The notes under the pieces are model-generated. The model ran no database searches, was not told where the DNA came from, and saw nothing but the letters and a program-made list of their open reading frames with translations. A program made the position numbers and the translations under genes. A stretch of DNA of 64,000 nucleotides from a virus: positions 1 to 64,000 of the IMG/VR virus record IMGVR_UViG_3300035663_000004, one strand, 5' to 3'. Below, piece after piece: positions 50,739-58,811 of the stretch; the first letter of the stretch is position 1; every line of letters starts with the position of its first letter.

Positions 50739-50990
50739 ATGACAGAAATCACACTACCGTCCGGGGCGACGGCAACGATCGAGCCGGGGAAAGGTCGGCA
50801 CGTTCGACAGGCGCAGAAAATGAGTGAGGGCGACAATTCCATGTATCTGAACTGCATGATGGCGCAACTTGTAACGGTGAACGGTGCGCGCCTGGTTCCT
50901 GAGGACTTCGACGAAATGCCGGCCGGTGACTACTTTGAGTTGCTGGCGAAATTTTCGGAGCAAAATTTTTCGTCAGCCCAAAGCAAATGA
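50739..50990 (+). CDS. Tail assembly chaperone (gpE-like)
   Basis: From ATG 50739 the 83-aa protein (MTEITLPSGATATIEPGKGR, then KMSEGDNSMYLNCMMAQLVT) has the length and placement of the P2 gpE-type tail assembly protein. It lies between the tube and tape measure genes. In P2 the E frame is extended by frameshift; here the next gene has its own ATG (ATGATGA overlap). Confidence 0.7.
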   Translation: MTEITLPSGATATIEPGKGRHVRQAQKMSEGDNSMYLNCMMAQLVTVNGARLVPEDFDEMPAGDYFELLAKFSEQNFSSAQSK

Positions 50991-51112
50991 TGTTTCTCGC
51001 GCATTTTTCCGGCTGGTCGTACAGCGATATAATGGAAATGCCGAGCGATGAGTTGTTTTTTTGGGCTGTCGAAGCCGAAAAATTGCACCGCGAAATCAAT
51101 AGAACAGAATAA
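50987..51112 (+). CDS. Small GpE-family tail protein (E' equivalent)
   Basis: A 41-aa frame, MMFLAHFSGWSYSDIMEMPS then DELFFWAVEAEKLHREIN, has the W.....i..m...EL..W...A pattern of the GpE family. It overlaps the upstream stop and ends 20 nt before the tape measure gene, exactly where a gpE/E' product is expected. It is very small but fits the family size. Confidence 0.65.
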   Translation: MMFLAHFSGWSYSDIMEMPSDELFFWAVEAEKLHREINRTE

Positions 51113-51132
51113 TACCACACACACCCGCACCA

Positions 51133-53169
51133 ATGCAAAGGGTACTTGAAGTTGCCGTAATACTTTCCGCCGTTGACCGTATGACCCGCGTGGTTAATAC
51201 GGCTACCGCGAACGTTGTGGCGAAACTTCAGCACGTGGAAACGCGTGCGCAGCGAATATCGAAGCAGTCGTTCGCGATGGGGCGGGATATGGGCGCAATG
51301 GGCATTGCTGCCGGGGCCGCGCTGGCTGTTCCGATCAAGAAGGCCGCCGAGTTCGAGACGGGTATGGCGAATATACGCAAGGTCGTGGAGGGGTTATCCG
51401 ACCCGAAAGCGCTCGCTTCATTCGGCGCGGAAATCCGAAACCTTGCGCGCGAAATACCAATACCAATAGACCAACTTCAGGAACTTGTTGCGGCGGGCGG
51501 TCGCATGGGAATACCGCGTGACCAACTGATAGCGTACACGCGTGAAGTCTCGAAAATGGCGACGGCATTCGACGCCGCACCGGGGGAGATCGGCGAACAG
51601 ATGGGAAAGTTAGCGACGGTGTATAATATTCCGATACCGCAGATCGGGAAATTAGGCGATGCGATTAATTACCTGGACGACAACGCAATCGCGAAGGGTA
51701 CGGATATTATAGACGTTATGCGGCGCGTCGGCGGTACGGCGCAACAGGTGGGCCTGGGCGCTAATAACGTCGCAGCGCTGGCGTCCACGTTCCTGACGCT
51801 GGGTTCGTCGGCGGAGGTATCTGCGACGGCATCCAACGCGCTGATCCGCGAACTTGCAATAGCGGAGCAGCAGCCGAAGCGTTTCCAAACCGGGCTTCGC
51901 GCGCTGGGTATATCCGCGTCCGAATTGCAGAAAAATATGTCTATTGACCCGCAAAATACTATTTTGGGGGTACTCGACAAATTGAACGCGCTGCCGCAGG
52001 AGCAGCGCATCGGGGTTACTACCCAATTATTCGGCAAGGAATACGGCGATGACGTCGCGCGGTTGTCGTCTGGCATCGGCGAATACCGTCGGCAACTCGG
52101 ACTATTGAACGACCCGAAATTAGGCGGTTCTATGCAGCGCGAATTTGCCCTGCGACAACAGACGGCCAACGCTCAAATGCAGATATTCCGCAACAACGTG
52201 CAGAGCGTATCCATTGCGTTTGGTTCGGCGTTGTTACCGCACCTTAACAAGGTTATGCAGGCGCTTACGCCGATTATTATTAAGTTCGGCGCGTGGATTG
52301 ACCGGAATCAAAAACTTGCGGGCGGTATTGGCATGGCTATTGCGGCGTTCGCGGCATTCAGCCTGGCAACGTCCGGCGTTATGTACATTGTCGGCGGCGT
52401 TGCGAAAGCGATAGAGTTCGGTTCTATGGTTATGGGGCCGCTGACGAAGGGGCTGGGGTTCGTAGTTAAGGCGTTCAATATATTACGACTTGCTGTTCTG
52501 GCTAACCCGGTTATCGCAATCATAACCGGTATCGCCGTGGCGGCATTCATAATCTATAAGAACTGGGACAAGATCGGGCCGTGGCTGGCGAAGTTGTGGG
52601 AGAACGTGAAAAAAATATTTTGGAAATTCTGGGAATGGTTGAAAAACTTTTTTCTGAACTATCACCCGTACGGGCTGATTATCAAGCACTGGGGGAAAAT
52701 AATGGAGATCGGAAAAATGTTCTACAACGCCGGGGTGAACATAATTAAGTCACTGTGGAACGGTATCAAGTCGCTGGCTATGAAGCCGGTTGAAGCGATC
52801 CGGGACGTGGTGACGAAAATGCGCGACTACCTGCCGTTTTCGCCCGCGAAGGTGGGGCCGTTCCGCGACCTGCACAAGGTGCGAATCGTGGAAACAATCG
52901 CGCAGGCAATCGTACCGCGTCCGCTTACAATGGCGATGGGTACGGTCGCCCGCGCTGCCGCCGACGTGCTGAATCCGGTCGGGCCGTCACTTGCGCCCGC
53001 TGCATCCGGCGGCGGTGTTACGATTAATTTCCAGCCGAACATTACGTGGACGGGCGGTGTGACAGAACAATCGAAAACAGACCTGCTGGCAATATTCCGG
53101 CAATACGAGGGCGAACTGGTTAAGATGGTGGAATTGGCGATGGAAAAGAAAAACAGAACGCGATATTAA
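51133..53169 (+). CDS. Tail tape measure protein (gpT/TP901-like)
   Basis: The 678-aa protein has the TP901 core early on (AEFETGMANIRKVVEGLSD, then IPIPIDQLQELVAAGGRMGI). Hydrophobic segments follow near 395-425 (GIGMAIAAFAAFSLATSGVM) and 455-470, with a Trp-rich WENVKKIFWKFWEWL stretch. The C-terminus is PVGPSLAPAASGGGVTINFQ. Length suggests a tail of roughly 100 nm at 1.5 angstrom per residue. It is the ruler for the tube and may enter the membrane on injection. Confidence 0.85.
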   Translation: MQRVLEVAVILSAVDRMTRVVNTATANVVAKLQHVETRAQRISKQSFAMGRDMGAMGIAAGAALAVPIKKAAEFETGMANIRKVVEGLSDPKALASFGAEIRNLAREIPIPIDQLQELVAAGGRMGIPRDQLIAYTREVSKMATAFDAAPGEIGEQMGKLATVYNIPIPQIGKLGDAINYLDDNAIAKGTDIIDVMRRVGGTAQQVGLGANNVAALASTFLTLGSSAEVSATASNALIRELAIAEQQPKRFQTGLRALGISASELQKNMSIDPQNTILGVLDKLNALPQEQRIGVTTQLFGKEYGDDVARLSSGIGEYRRQLGLLNDPKLGGSMQREFALRQQTANAQMQIFRNNVQSVSIAFGSALLPHLNKVMQALTPIIIKFGAWIDRNQKLAGGIGMAIAAFAAFSLATSGVMYIVGGVAKAIEFGSMVMGPLTKGLGFVVKAFNILRLAVLANPVIAIITGIAVAAFIIYKNWDKIGPWLAKLWENVKKIFWKFWEWLKNFFLNYHPYGLIIKHWGKIMEIGKMFYNAGVNIIKSLWNGIKSLAMKPVEAIRDVVTKMRDYLPFSPAKVGPFRDLHKVRIVETIAQAIVPRPLTMAMGTVARAAADVLNPVGPSLAPAASGGGVTINFQPNITWTGGVTEQSKTDLLAIFRQYEGELVKMVELAMEKKNRTRY

Positions 53170-53170
53170 T

Positions 53171-53455
53171 ATGTTATACCCGGATATTGACCACGCTAAC
53201 ACAAAGTTCCAGGCGCTCGACACGCTGCCTGCAATGGTGCAACAGGTACTAATCGCTGAACGCCGCGTATTCATGACGGAGATGTACCGCGATGGTGTGC
53301 GGTTTTCCGGTACGCTGATCGCGAGGCCAAAAGACTGGAACGACGCGCGCCGCATTGCATACGAGCGCGGGCTGGGCGAAACGGTGGAAGGGTGCATTGA
53401 GGATATTATTCGGGGTGTTTGCCCGCAAAAAAAACTTACACTAAGTGTAAATTAA
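53171..53455 (+). CDS. Hypothetical tail-operon protein
   Basis: The 94-aa protein (LYPDIDHANTKFQALDTLPA, RRVFMTEMYRDGVRFSGTL) starts 1 nt after the tape measure stop. It is not a recognised P2 gene. It may help tape measure packing or be a baseplate factor. Confidence 0.5.
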   Translation: MLYPDIDHANTKFQALDTLPAMVQQVLIAERRVFMTEMYRDGVRFSGTLIARPKDWNDARRIAYERGLGETVEGCIEDIIRGVCPQKKLTLSVN

Positions 53456-53461
53456 AAAGAA

Positions 53462-54319
53462 ATGTACCAACTCGGCGATATACAATTTGAGGGGCTGCGG
53501 GGCTTGGACTCGCTGAGCAAGACGCGTGAAGCCGTCTATGCAGAACTTCCGCTAATGTCCGGGAAACCGCGACTTCAGCGCACGGGTACGGCATTGCAGA
53601 CCGTTTCGGTATCTGTATCATTGCACGCCGCATTCACTGATCCAGCTGCAGATATTGCAGCGCTGGACGCGTATCGCGAAGCAGGCGAAGTGCTGCCGCT
53701 GATCACCGGCGAGGGCGAGGTGGTCGGGGACTTCGTGATAATTTCCATTGAAGAAACCGTCACGCAGACGACGCCGACCGGCCGCACAATCAGCGCGCAG
53801 GTGACTATGTCGCTGAAAGAATACAACGACCCGAACAAGTCGGTAACGCTGGCACAGGCGGCACAGTCTGCAGCGTTCGCCGTCGGGGCCGACAAGGTCG
53901 TGCCTGTTCGCCTGGTACGCCCTCCGGTTACGGAAATGTCCGTCACTTCGCAGCAGGTGGAGGCCGGTAACGCCGCATCGCGTGACAGTATCGCGACCCT
54001 GCGAAAAGCGCCGTTGAACACGCCGCAGCAGGCGTCCCTGCTGGTGCGCGCAAAAAAGGTTCTGGAGGCTGCCGAAGCCGCATACAAGTCGGCGAAAGAC
54101 GCTGTATCTGCATCCGCTAATCTGGCTGCGAAAGCGCCGCAATTATCCGCACAACTTGACGGCGTCTTGGCAGTGGTCACTACGCTGGCTGCGCAGATCG
54201 CATCGGGTAACGTCGCCAACGCGCTGACGGCTGCCGATGCACTCGAAGCCGCACTGCCTGGACTGGCTGACGCCGTTCGCCCGCTGAATGCAATACTAAT
54301 GACCCGGCAACCGCAATAG
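53462..54319 (+). CDS. Tail protein U (gpU-like) with C-terminal extension
   Basis: The 285-aa protein has a gpU-like N-terminal domain of ~125 residues (LGDIQFEGLRGLDSLSKTRE, LPLMSGKPRLQRTGTALQTV, ITGEGEVVGDFVIISIEETV). gpU caps the tail in P2. A C-terminal ~150-residue extension is Ala-rich and helical (AAEAAYKSAKDAVSASANLA) and is absent in the P2 protein of about 160 aa. The extension might bind the neighbouring X and D proteins. Confidence 0.75.
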   Translation: MYQLGDIQFEGLRGLDSLSKTREAVYAELPLMSGKPRLQRTGTALQTVSVSVSLHAAFTDPAADIAALDAYREAGEVLPLITGEGEVVGDFVIISIEETVTQTTPTGRTISAQVTMSLKEYNDPNKSVTLAQAAQSAAFAVGADKVVPVRLVRPPVTEMSVTSQQVEAGNAASRDSIATLRKAPLNTPQQASLLVRAKKVLEAAEAAYKSAKDAVSASANLAAKAPQLSAQLDGVLAVVTTLAAQIASGNVANALTAADALEAALPGLADAVRPLNAILMTRQPQ

Positions 54320-54321
54320 AT

Positions 54322-54543
54322 ATGCCTTACACCGAATACATCACGAACGAGGGCGACCGCCTGGATATGATAGCGTACAAGGCGTACGGCGACCCGTTCG
54401 CCTGGGCTGACGTATTGCAGGCTAATTCGGCGCTGCCTATTCAGGCTGAATATCCGGCTGGCATCCGCGTGATGGTTCCGATATTGGAGCAGGCCGCTGC
54501 AACGCAGCCCGCTGCTAACCTGTTACCGCCTTGGAAGCGTTGA
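54322..54543 (+). CDS. Tail protein X (LysM-like)
   Basis: The 73-aa protein (PYTEYITNEGDRLDMIAYKA, then DPFAWADVLQANSALP and AGIRVMVPILE) has the gpX pattern with a LysM-type fold. It lies between U and D as in many contractile tail clusters and helps fix the hub to the tube or peptidoglycan. Confidence 0.85.
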   Translation: MPYTEYITNEGDRLDMIAYKAYGDPFAWADVLQANSALPIQAEYPAGIRVMVPILEQAAATQPAANLLPPWKR

Positions 54544-54547
54544 AAGT

Positions 54548-55528
54548 ATGAAAGTACGGGAAATAGCCTATAAGATAACCTACAATAATAAGGACGTAAC
54601 GGCCGACCTGACGCCGTACGTTACGGGGGTGACGTACACAGATAAGACGGAAGGCGAATCAGACACGATCGAAATACAACTTGAAGATACGGACGGGCTA
54701 TGGCGCGGGGCATGGTATCCGACGAAGGGCGATACATTGCAGGTGGAGGCCGGATATACCGACCTGCTGCTGCCGTGCGGCGTTTTTCAGATAGACGAAA
54801 TAGAAATAAGCGGGCCGCCGGACGTGGTATCAATCCGGGGCATGGCAACGGGCACGCAGCCCGCAATCCGCACGCGCAACAATTCGGCGCACGAAAACAA
54901 GACACTGCGGGAAATTGCCAATACCATTGGAGGCGCTCACGGGCTGACTGTGCAGGGTGAAATCGAAGAAATCCGAATCAATCGCGCAACACAATATCGG
55001 GAAACCGACCTTGCGTTCCTTAAGCGCATATCGTGGAAGTACGGGCATGTTTTCAGCGTTCGCGGGGACTTGCTGGTGTTCCAGACAATCTATGGACTGG
55101 AAGGCGCTGACGCGGTGTCTGAAGTTGACCGCACCGACCTGATACGGTACAGCCTGACGGATAAGACCGCCGAAACGTATAAGGCTGCGGAGGTGAAGTA
55201 CCACGATCCGGTACAGAAAAAAGTTATCCGCCACACGGAGACGGCGACGGCTGCCGATACGTCCGGCGATACCCTGGTACTGCAATGCAAGGCGGAAACG
55301 CCAACGCAGGCGCAGGCGCAGGCAAGGGCGGCGCTACACAGGGCGAACACGCGGCGGCAATCCGGCAGCCTGTCCCTGCCTGGTGATCCGCTGCTGGTGG
55401 CTGGCAGCAATTTCACGCTCACGGGGCTGGGCGTATTATCCGGCATGTATCATATCGAAGAAAGCAGGCACTCGCTATCACGCGCAAGCGGATATACGAC
55501 CGACCTGACGGTGAAAAAGGTCGGCTGA
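54548..55528 (+). CDS. Late control D / baseplate hub protein (gpD-like)
   Basis: The 326-aa protein starts with AYKITYNNKDVTADLTPYVT and contains QLEDTDGLWRGAWYPTKGD, FQIDEIEISGPPD, DLAFLKRISWKYGHVFSV and AEVKYHDPVQKK, the gpD/gp27-like hub order. The hub holds the spike. It ends inside the stem of an intrinsic terminator. Confidence 0.85.
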   Translation: MKVREIAYKITYNNKDVTADLTPYVTGVTYTDKTEGESDTIEIQLEDTDGLWRGAWYPTKGDTLQVEAGYTDLLLPCGVFQIDEIEISGPPDVVSIRGMATGTQPAIRTRNNSAHENKTLREIANTIGGAHGLTVQGEIEEIRINRATQYRETDLAFLKRISWKYGHVFSVRGDLLVFQTIYGLEGADAVSEVDRTDLIRYSLTDKTAETYKAAEVKYHDPVQKKVIRHTETATAADTSGDTLVLQCKAETPTQAQAQARAALHRANTRRQSGSLSLPGDPLLVAGSNFTLTGLGVLSGMYHIEESRHSLSRASGYTTDLTVKKVG

Positions 55529-55560
55529 CCATTTTGGCATCGAAAAATGGTCGTATTTTT
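55527..55560 (+). terminator. Intrinsic terminator overlapping the gpD stop
   Basis: GACCATTTT at 55527-55535 pairs with AAAATGGTC at 55544-55552, followed by GTATTTTT. The gpD stop TGA (55526-55528) lies at the edge of the stem. The tail operon is split here, and a new promoter follows. Confidence 0.75.
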
Positions 55561-55590
55561 AACGTTCATTGTACATTTTTGACGTTCGTT
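55556..55590 (+). repeat. Two direct repeats with 20-bp spacing before a promoter
   Basis: TTTTTAACGTTCATT (55556-55570) and TTTTTGACGTTCGTT (55576-55590) differ at two positions and are two helical turns apart. They lie about 30 bp upstream of the promoter at 55621 and look like paired protein-binding sites. Confidence 0.5.
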
Positions 55591-55620
55591 ATATTTTTTG
55601 AAAAAAAGTTACAAAAAAAC

Positions 55621-55651
55621 TTGCGCGTATTTGCATAACGCAGTATCTTTG
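55621..55651 (+). promoter_or_regulatory. Promoter within the tail region (TTG-N20-TATCTTTG)
   Basis: TTG at 55621-55623, a 20-nt spacer and TATCTTTG at 55644-55651. It gives the 55699 gene and the following structured RNA their own promoter, independent of the tail operon. Confidence 0.8.
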
Positions 55652-55698
55652 TATCATCAAACAAACAAAATATTTTTTACTCACTAATTTTTTGAGAC

Positions 55699-55959
55699 AT
55701 GAAAAAGGTTTTTATTTCACTGTACGGTACTGTTTCTTTCACCCCCAATGCTACAACAGTTGCCACTGCGTTAATGCACTGCAACAAGCCGCGTAAGTAC
55801 GCAGAGGCGGCAGAAATCGCAACTATGAACGCGAAAAGCGTTTCTGATATTGAAAAAATGGATTTTGATTGGATGAATCGCTGTATTCAATCTGTTGCGG
55901 GCGGAAACGTGTTTTGGTATTTTTCCAACGTGAAGCCGATAGCACTCTCTCACTCTTAA
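55699..55959 (+). CDS. Hypothetical protein expressed from its own promoter
   Basis: The 86-aa protein (MKKVFISLYGTVSFTPNATT, KPRKYAEAAEIATMNAKSVS, MNRCIQSVAGGNVFWYF) does not match a tail gene. It lies in a small inserted unit with its own promoter and terminator between tail genes D and V, a typical place for a moron (a phage-borne accessory gene expressed in the lysogen). Confidence 0.6.
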   Translation: MKKVFISLYGTVSFTPNATTVATALMHCNKPRKYAEAAEIATMNAKSVSDIEKMDFDWMNRCIQSVAGGNVFWYFSNVKPIALSHS

Positions 55960-55964
55960 TTTTC

Positions 55965-56055
55965 GCCCGGATTGGCAGCCGGACTTGGAGGAAGCGGCAA
56001 CCTTAATCGGTTCTGAAGGCGGTTTTTACACGCGGTTCGAATCCGCATCCGGGCA
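55965..56055 (+). tRNA. Possible tRNA or tRNA-like structure (anticodon unclear)
   Basis: A perfect 7-bp acceptor stem GCCCGGA/TCCGGGC encloses 76 nt and is followed by a discriminator A. A T-arm with loop TTCGAAT and a 4-bp G/C stem is in the right place. A D-like hairpin GCCG/CGGC with a TTGGAGGA-containing loop and an AACC/GGTT anticodon-like arm can be drawn. However, the spacer before the D arm is too long and the anticodon loop has 6 nt. The 91-nt length would suit a type II tRNA. It may be a degenerate tRNA, a tRNA mimic or an attachment-site remnant. No CCA is encoded. Confidence 0.4.
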
Positions 56056-56107
56056 CACGAGGACTTATCATGGGATCTCGGCAAACGAGCCGGGGAAATT
56101 GGTTCTG

Positions 56108-56139
56108 GGACGCGCTGACTGCTGGCGCGTCCTTTTTTT
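56108..56139 (+). terminator. Intrinsic terminator of the inserted unit
   Basis: GGACGCGC pairs with GCGCGTCC around a 9-nt loop and is followed by seven T residues. It closes the transcript of the 55699 gene and the tRNA-like element before the baseplate genes. Confidence 0.85.
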
Positions 56140-56159
56140 GTCACCAACACACACACAAT

Positions 56160-56387
56160 ATGATCGAACTAACGCATCACGTCGGACAAATTTTCCTGCA
56201 CCGTTCCGGCGCTCAGTACCGCATTACGGCGGCGTACGGCGGACACGGTTCAATACCGGAAATCTATCACCTAACCATGCACAAACCGACCTCCGCAATT
56301 TTGCGGGCTGACCAATGGAAAATATGCGTAACTTTGCCTGAGCTGCAGGGCGAATTTCAACACCTTGCGCACTTGGATATTGCTTAA
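56160..56387 (+). CDS. Hypothetical small protein upstream of the spike gene
   Basis: From ATG 56160 the 75-aa product (MIELTHHVGQIFLHRSGAQY, then GGHGSIPEIYHLTMHKPTSA) lies after the terminator at 56108-56139. It ends LPELQGEFQHLAHLDIA and overlaps the spike gene start by 23 nt. Function unknown. Confidence 0.5.
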   Translation: MIELTHHVGQIFLHRSGAQYRITAAYGGHGSIPEIYHLTMHKPTSAILRADQWKICVTLPELQGEFQHLAHLDIA

Positions 56388-56901
56388 GTACGGAAACATC
56401 TGTGACATTGACGCGGCCAACGGACTGGCACGCGTTCAATTCGATGACGACGGCGTCACGTCGGGCTGGCTGCCCGTCGTGACGCTTGGCGCGTCCGGCA
56501 ATTCGTATTCGCACGCGTTCGACGTGAACGAGCATGTAGCGTGCCTGATGGATGAGGACGCGGAGAACGGCGTTATTCTGGGCGCTATCTACTCGCAGGC
56601 GCAGCAACCAGACGGCGGCAACAAGGACAAGGTGCGGGTGAAATTCACGGACGGCGCAAGCGTCCAGTACGACCGCGCGGCGTCGAAATTGTCTGTCAAG
56701 GTCGGCACGACAGAACTGGATATTACTGAGGACGGGTTCGTGGTGAAGCGGGGCAGCGAAACGCTGAAGGCAATTATATCCGACCTGATAGACGCGATAC
56801 TGGCGGAAACACACCCGACCGGGGTAGGGCCGTCGGGAACGCCGATCAATGCGGCGCAATACACGGCAATCAAGAACAGGCTTCCTAATCTGTTCGATTA
56901 A
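56365..56901 (+). CDS. Baseplate spike protein V (gpV/Mu gp45-like), TTG start
   Basis: The 178-aa protein has KYGNICDIDAANGLARVQFD, then SGWLPVVTLGASGN and HVACLMDEDAENGVILGAIY, the OB-fold pattern of gpV-type spikes. The C-terminal part is a short beta-helix (VKVGTTELDITEDGFVVKRG). No ATG is available before the conserved part; TTG at 56365 or 56380 must be used. It punctures the outer membrane at contraction. The overlap with the upstream gene suggests coupled translation. Confidence 0.85.
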   Translation: MRTWILLKYGNICDIDAANGLARVQFDDDGVTSGWLPVVTLGASGNSYSHAFDVNEHVACLMDEDAENGVILGAIYSQAQQPDGGNKDKVRVKFTDGASVQYDRAASKLSVKVGTTELDITEDGFVVKRGSETLKAIISDLIDAILAETHPTGVGPSGTPINAAQYTAIKNRLPNLFD

Positions 56902-56952
56902 CGCCGGAAGCAGCCCTCGGAACGCCGCCGAAAATATCTGCGAAAAAAAACG

Positions 56953-56960
56953 TATCTTTG
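56953..56960 (+). promoter_or_regulatory. -7 box TATCTTTG close to a start codon
   Basis: TATCTTTG is a perfect -7 element, 5 nt upstream of ATG 56966. No TTG box is found 20 nt upstream, so activity is uncertain. If active, the mRNA would be almost leaderless. Confidence 0.35.
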
Positions 56961-56965
56961 CGCCC

Positions 56966-57211
56966 ATGCCACTATCGAAGACAGAACTGAAAAACACCAT
57001 CAAAACCGCGCTGGCGGCGAACATCACGAATACCACGTCGTTCGACGGGGCGATTGACGCGCTGGCGGCCGCAATCGCCAACGCGGTGGCGAAGGCTGTG
57101 GACGACTACGTCACGACGGCAACCGTCACCAATATCCCCGTGCTGGTATCGCCTGCTGGCGCCGTCACCGGCACAATTTCAACCACCATTGCGGGCATGA
57201 TAACGCCATGA
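56966..57211 (+). CDS. Hypothetical baseplate-cluster protein
   Basis: From ATG 56966 the 81-aa protein (MPLSKTELKNTIKTALAANI, then ALAAAIANAVAKAVDDYVTT) is helical with an apolar C-terminal end (PAGAVTGTISTTIAGMITP). Its stop overlaps the gpW start (ATGA). Proteins of this sort appear between V and W in several P2/Mu-like clusters without known role. Confidence 0.6.
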   Translation: MPLSKTELKNTIKTALAANITNTTSFDGAIDALAAAIANAVAKAVDDYVTTATVTNIPVLVSPAGAVTGTISTTIAGMITP

Positions 57212-57711
57212 ATATATCGGATATCAAATCGGCAGACTGGGCGCTGGCTACTTCGGGACTTCGCGAGGTGGTGGAGGGGATTGACGATATTAACCAATGT
57301 ATTGCAATTATCCTTAGTACGAAAAAGGGCAGCGACCCGTTCCGTCCAACGTTCGGTTCTGATATCTGGGACTGGATAGACCGACCTATTGCGGCGGCGC
57401 TGCCGAACATGAAGCGCGCAATATTCGACGCCGTCGGGCTGTGGGAGCCGCGCGTCACGGTGACGTCGGTATCACACGAATTTCAGAACGAGGCCGCGGT
57501 GAGCGCTCCGGTTCAATCCGGTATCCGGTTCCGGGTATTCTGGAAATTGAAGGAAACGCAGACGACCGGGCAGGCGCTTGTGACGCTGGGACTGTACGAC
57601 GCCGTCGCGAAGGCAGCGCAGCAGGTGACGCCGGTGCTGACTGATTATCTGCTCACAACCGAATCCGGCGACGCGCTGACGACGGAAACAGGAGACAATA
57701 TCGTAATATGA
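57208..57711 (+). CDS. Baseplate wedge protein W (gp25-like)
   Basis: The 167-aa protein contains SDWALATSG-type start, EGIDDINQCIAIILSTKKGS, then DPFRPTFGSDIWDWIDRPIA, the gp25/gpW signature, including the FG(S/C)DIW core. gp25-like proteins join the sheath's first ring to the baseplate. It overlaps both neighbours by 4 nt. The C-terminal ~60 aa (SGDALTTETGDNIVI end) are an extension over P2 W. Confidence 0.85.
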   Translation: MNISDIKSADWALATSGLREVVEGIDDINQCIAIILSTKKGSDPFRPTFGSDIWDWIDRPIAAALPNMKRAIFDAVGLWEPRVTVTSVSHEFQNEAAVSAPVQSGIRFRVFWKLKETQTTGQALVTLGLYDAVAKAAQQVTPVLTDYLLTTESGDALTTETGDNIVI

Positions 57712-58811
57712 CGCAACCGCAATTTTTATCTCTGGACGGCGAGCAGATCGTATCTGAACTAATACAGATATACGAGGGTATCACCGGGCGCGTGCTGCAA
57801 CCGGCGCAACCTGAGCGCCTGCTCATCAACGCGTTTGCATACCGCGAACTGATCCTGCGCCAACAAATCCAGAACGCCGCGCTGCAAACGCTGGTGTCGT
57901 TCGCGTCCGCGCCCGCGCTGGACTACCTGGGCGAACTGGTAGGGGTACAACGCCTGTCCGCATCGGCAGCGTCCTGCACGCTCCGCTTCACGCTGATATC
58001 CGGTCACGGCGGGGTAGTTATCCCTGCCGGTACGCGGGTGGCAAGTCAGGACGGAAAAGTAATTTTCCGGACGGCCGAAAATGCCGACGTGAACGCAGGT
58101 GTCAATACATCGGACGTGTTGGCATTCGCTGACAATATCGGCGCAATCGGCAACGGGTACGCCGCCGCGGAAATAATCGAGATACTCGACCCGCAGCCGT
58201 TCATTGTATCGGCGTCTAACCTGTCCGTCACTTCGGGCGGCGCGGACGCTGAAACTGATGATGAACTGCGGGCGCGCATCAAGTTAGCGCCGGAACAATT
58301 CACGACGGCGGGCAGCGTTGGTGCCTATCAATTCCATGCGAAATCCGCAAGTCCGGCAATTCTGGACGTGGCGGTAACGTCGCCTTCGCCGGGACTGGTG
58401 AACGTCTACCCGCTGGCTGAAGGCGGGCTGCCGACTTCGAGCGCAATACTGAATCTGGTCGCCGCTGCCTGCAATGCGGAGCGCGTTCGCCCGCTGACGG
58501 ATACCGTCGCTGTGCTGACGCCGACCGCCGTGACGTATGATGTGGAGGTGGAAATCGAGTGCTACAACACGGCCAATACGACAGTGATACAGGAGCAGAT
58601 CGAGGCGGCGCTACAGGCGTATTGCGACGGACGTACCCGGCAGATCGGCAAGGACATTACACGCTCGCAGATTATCGGGCTGTGCATGGTGGATGGCGTG
58701 TACGACGTGACGGTGGTGGAGCCTGCTGCCGACGTGGTAATTTCCGCAACGCAGGTACCGGTGCTCGATAACCCTATTTCCGTCACGATAACCGGACTTG
58801 TGAATGGCTAA
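57708..58811 (+). CDS. Baseplate protein J
   Basis: The 367-aa protein matches gpJ: EQIVSELIQIYEGITGRVLQ, ERLLINAFAYRELILRQQIQ, LDYLGELVGVQRL, then GGADAETDDELRARIKLAPE and TAGSVGAYQFHAKSA. gpJ forms the wedge triangle with I and W. The size is slightly above P2 J. It overlaps gene I by 8 nt. Confidence 0.9.
   Translation: MTQPQFLSLDGEQIVSELIQIYEGITGRVLQPAQPERLLINAFAYRELILRQQIQNAALQTLVSFASAPALDYLGELVGVQRLSASAASCTLRFTLISGHGGVVIPAGTRVASQDGKVIFRTAENADVNAGVNTSDVLAFADNIGAIGNGYAAAEIIEILDPQPFIVSASNLSVTSGGADAETDDELRARIKLAPEQFTTAGSVGAYQFHAKSASPAILDVAVTSPSPGLVNVYPLAEGGLPTSSAILNLVAAACNAERVRPLTDTVAVLTPTAVTYDVEVEIECYNTANTTVIQEQIEAALQAYCDGRTRQIGKDITRSQIIGLCMVDGVYDVTVVEPAADVVISATQVPVLDNPISVTITGLVNG

Noticed and set aside
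55985-56311. 108-aa frame across the tRNA-like element
   Set aside because: It runs through the tRNA-like stem structure and the strong terminator at 56108-56139 and overlaps the better-supported 75-aa gene.
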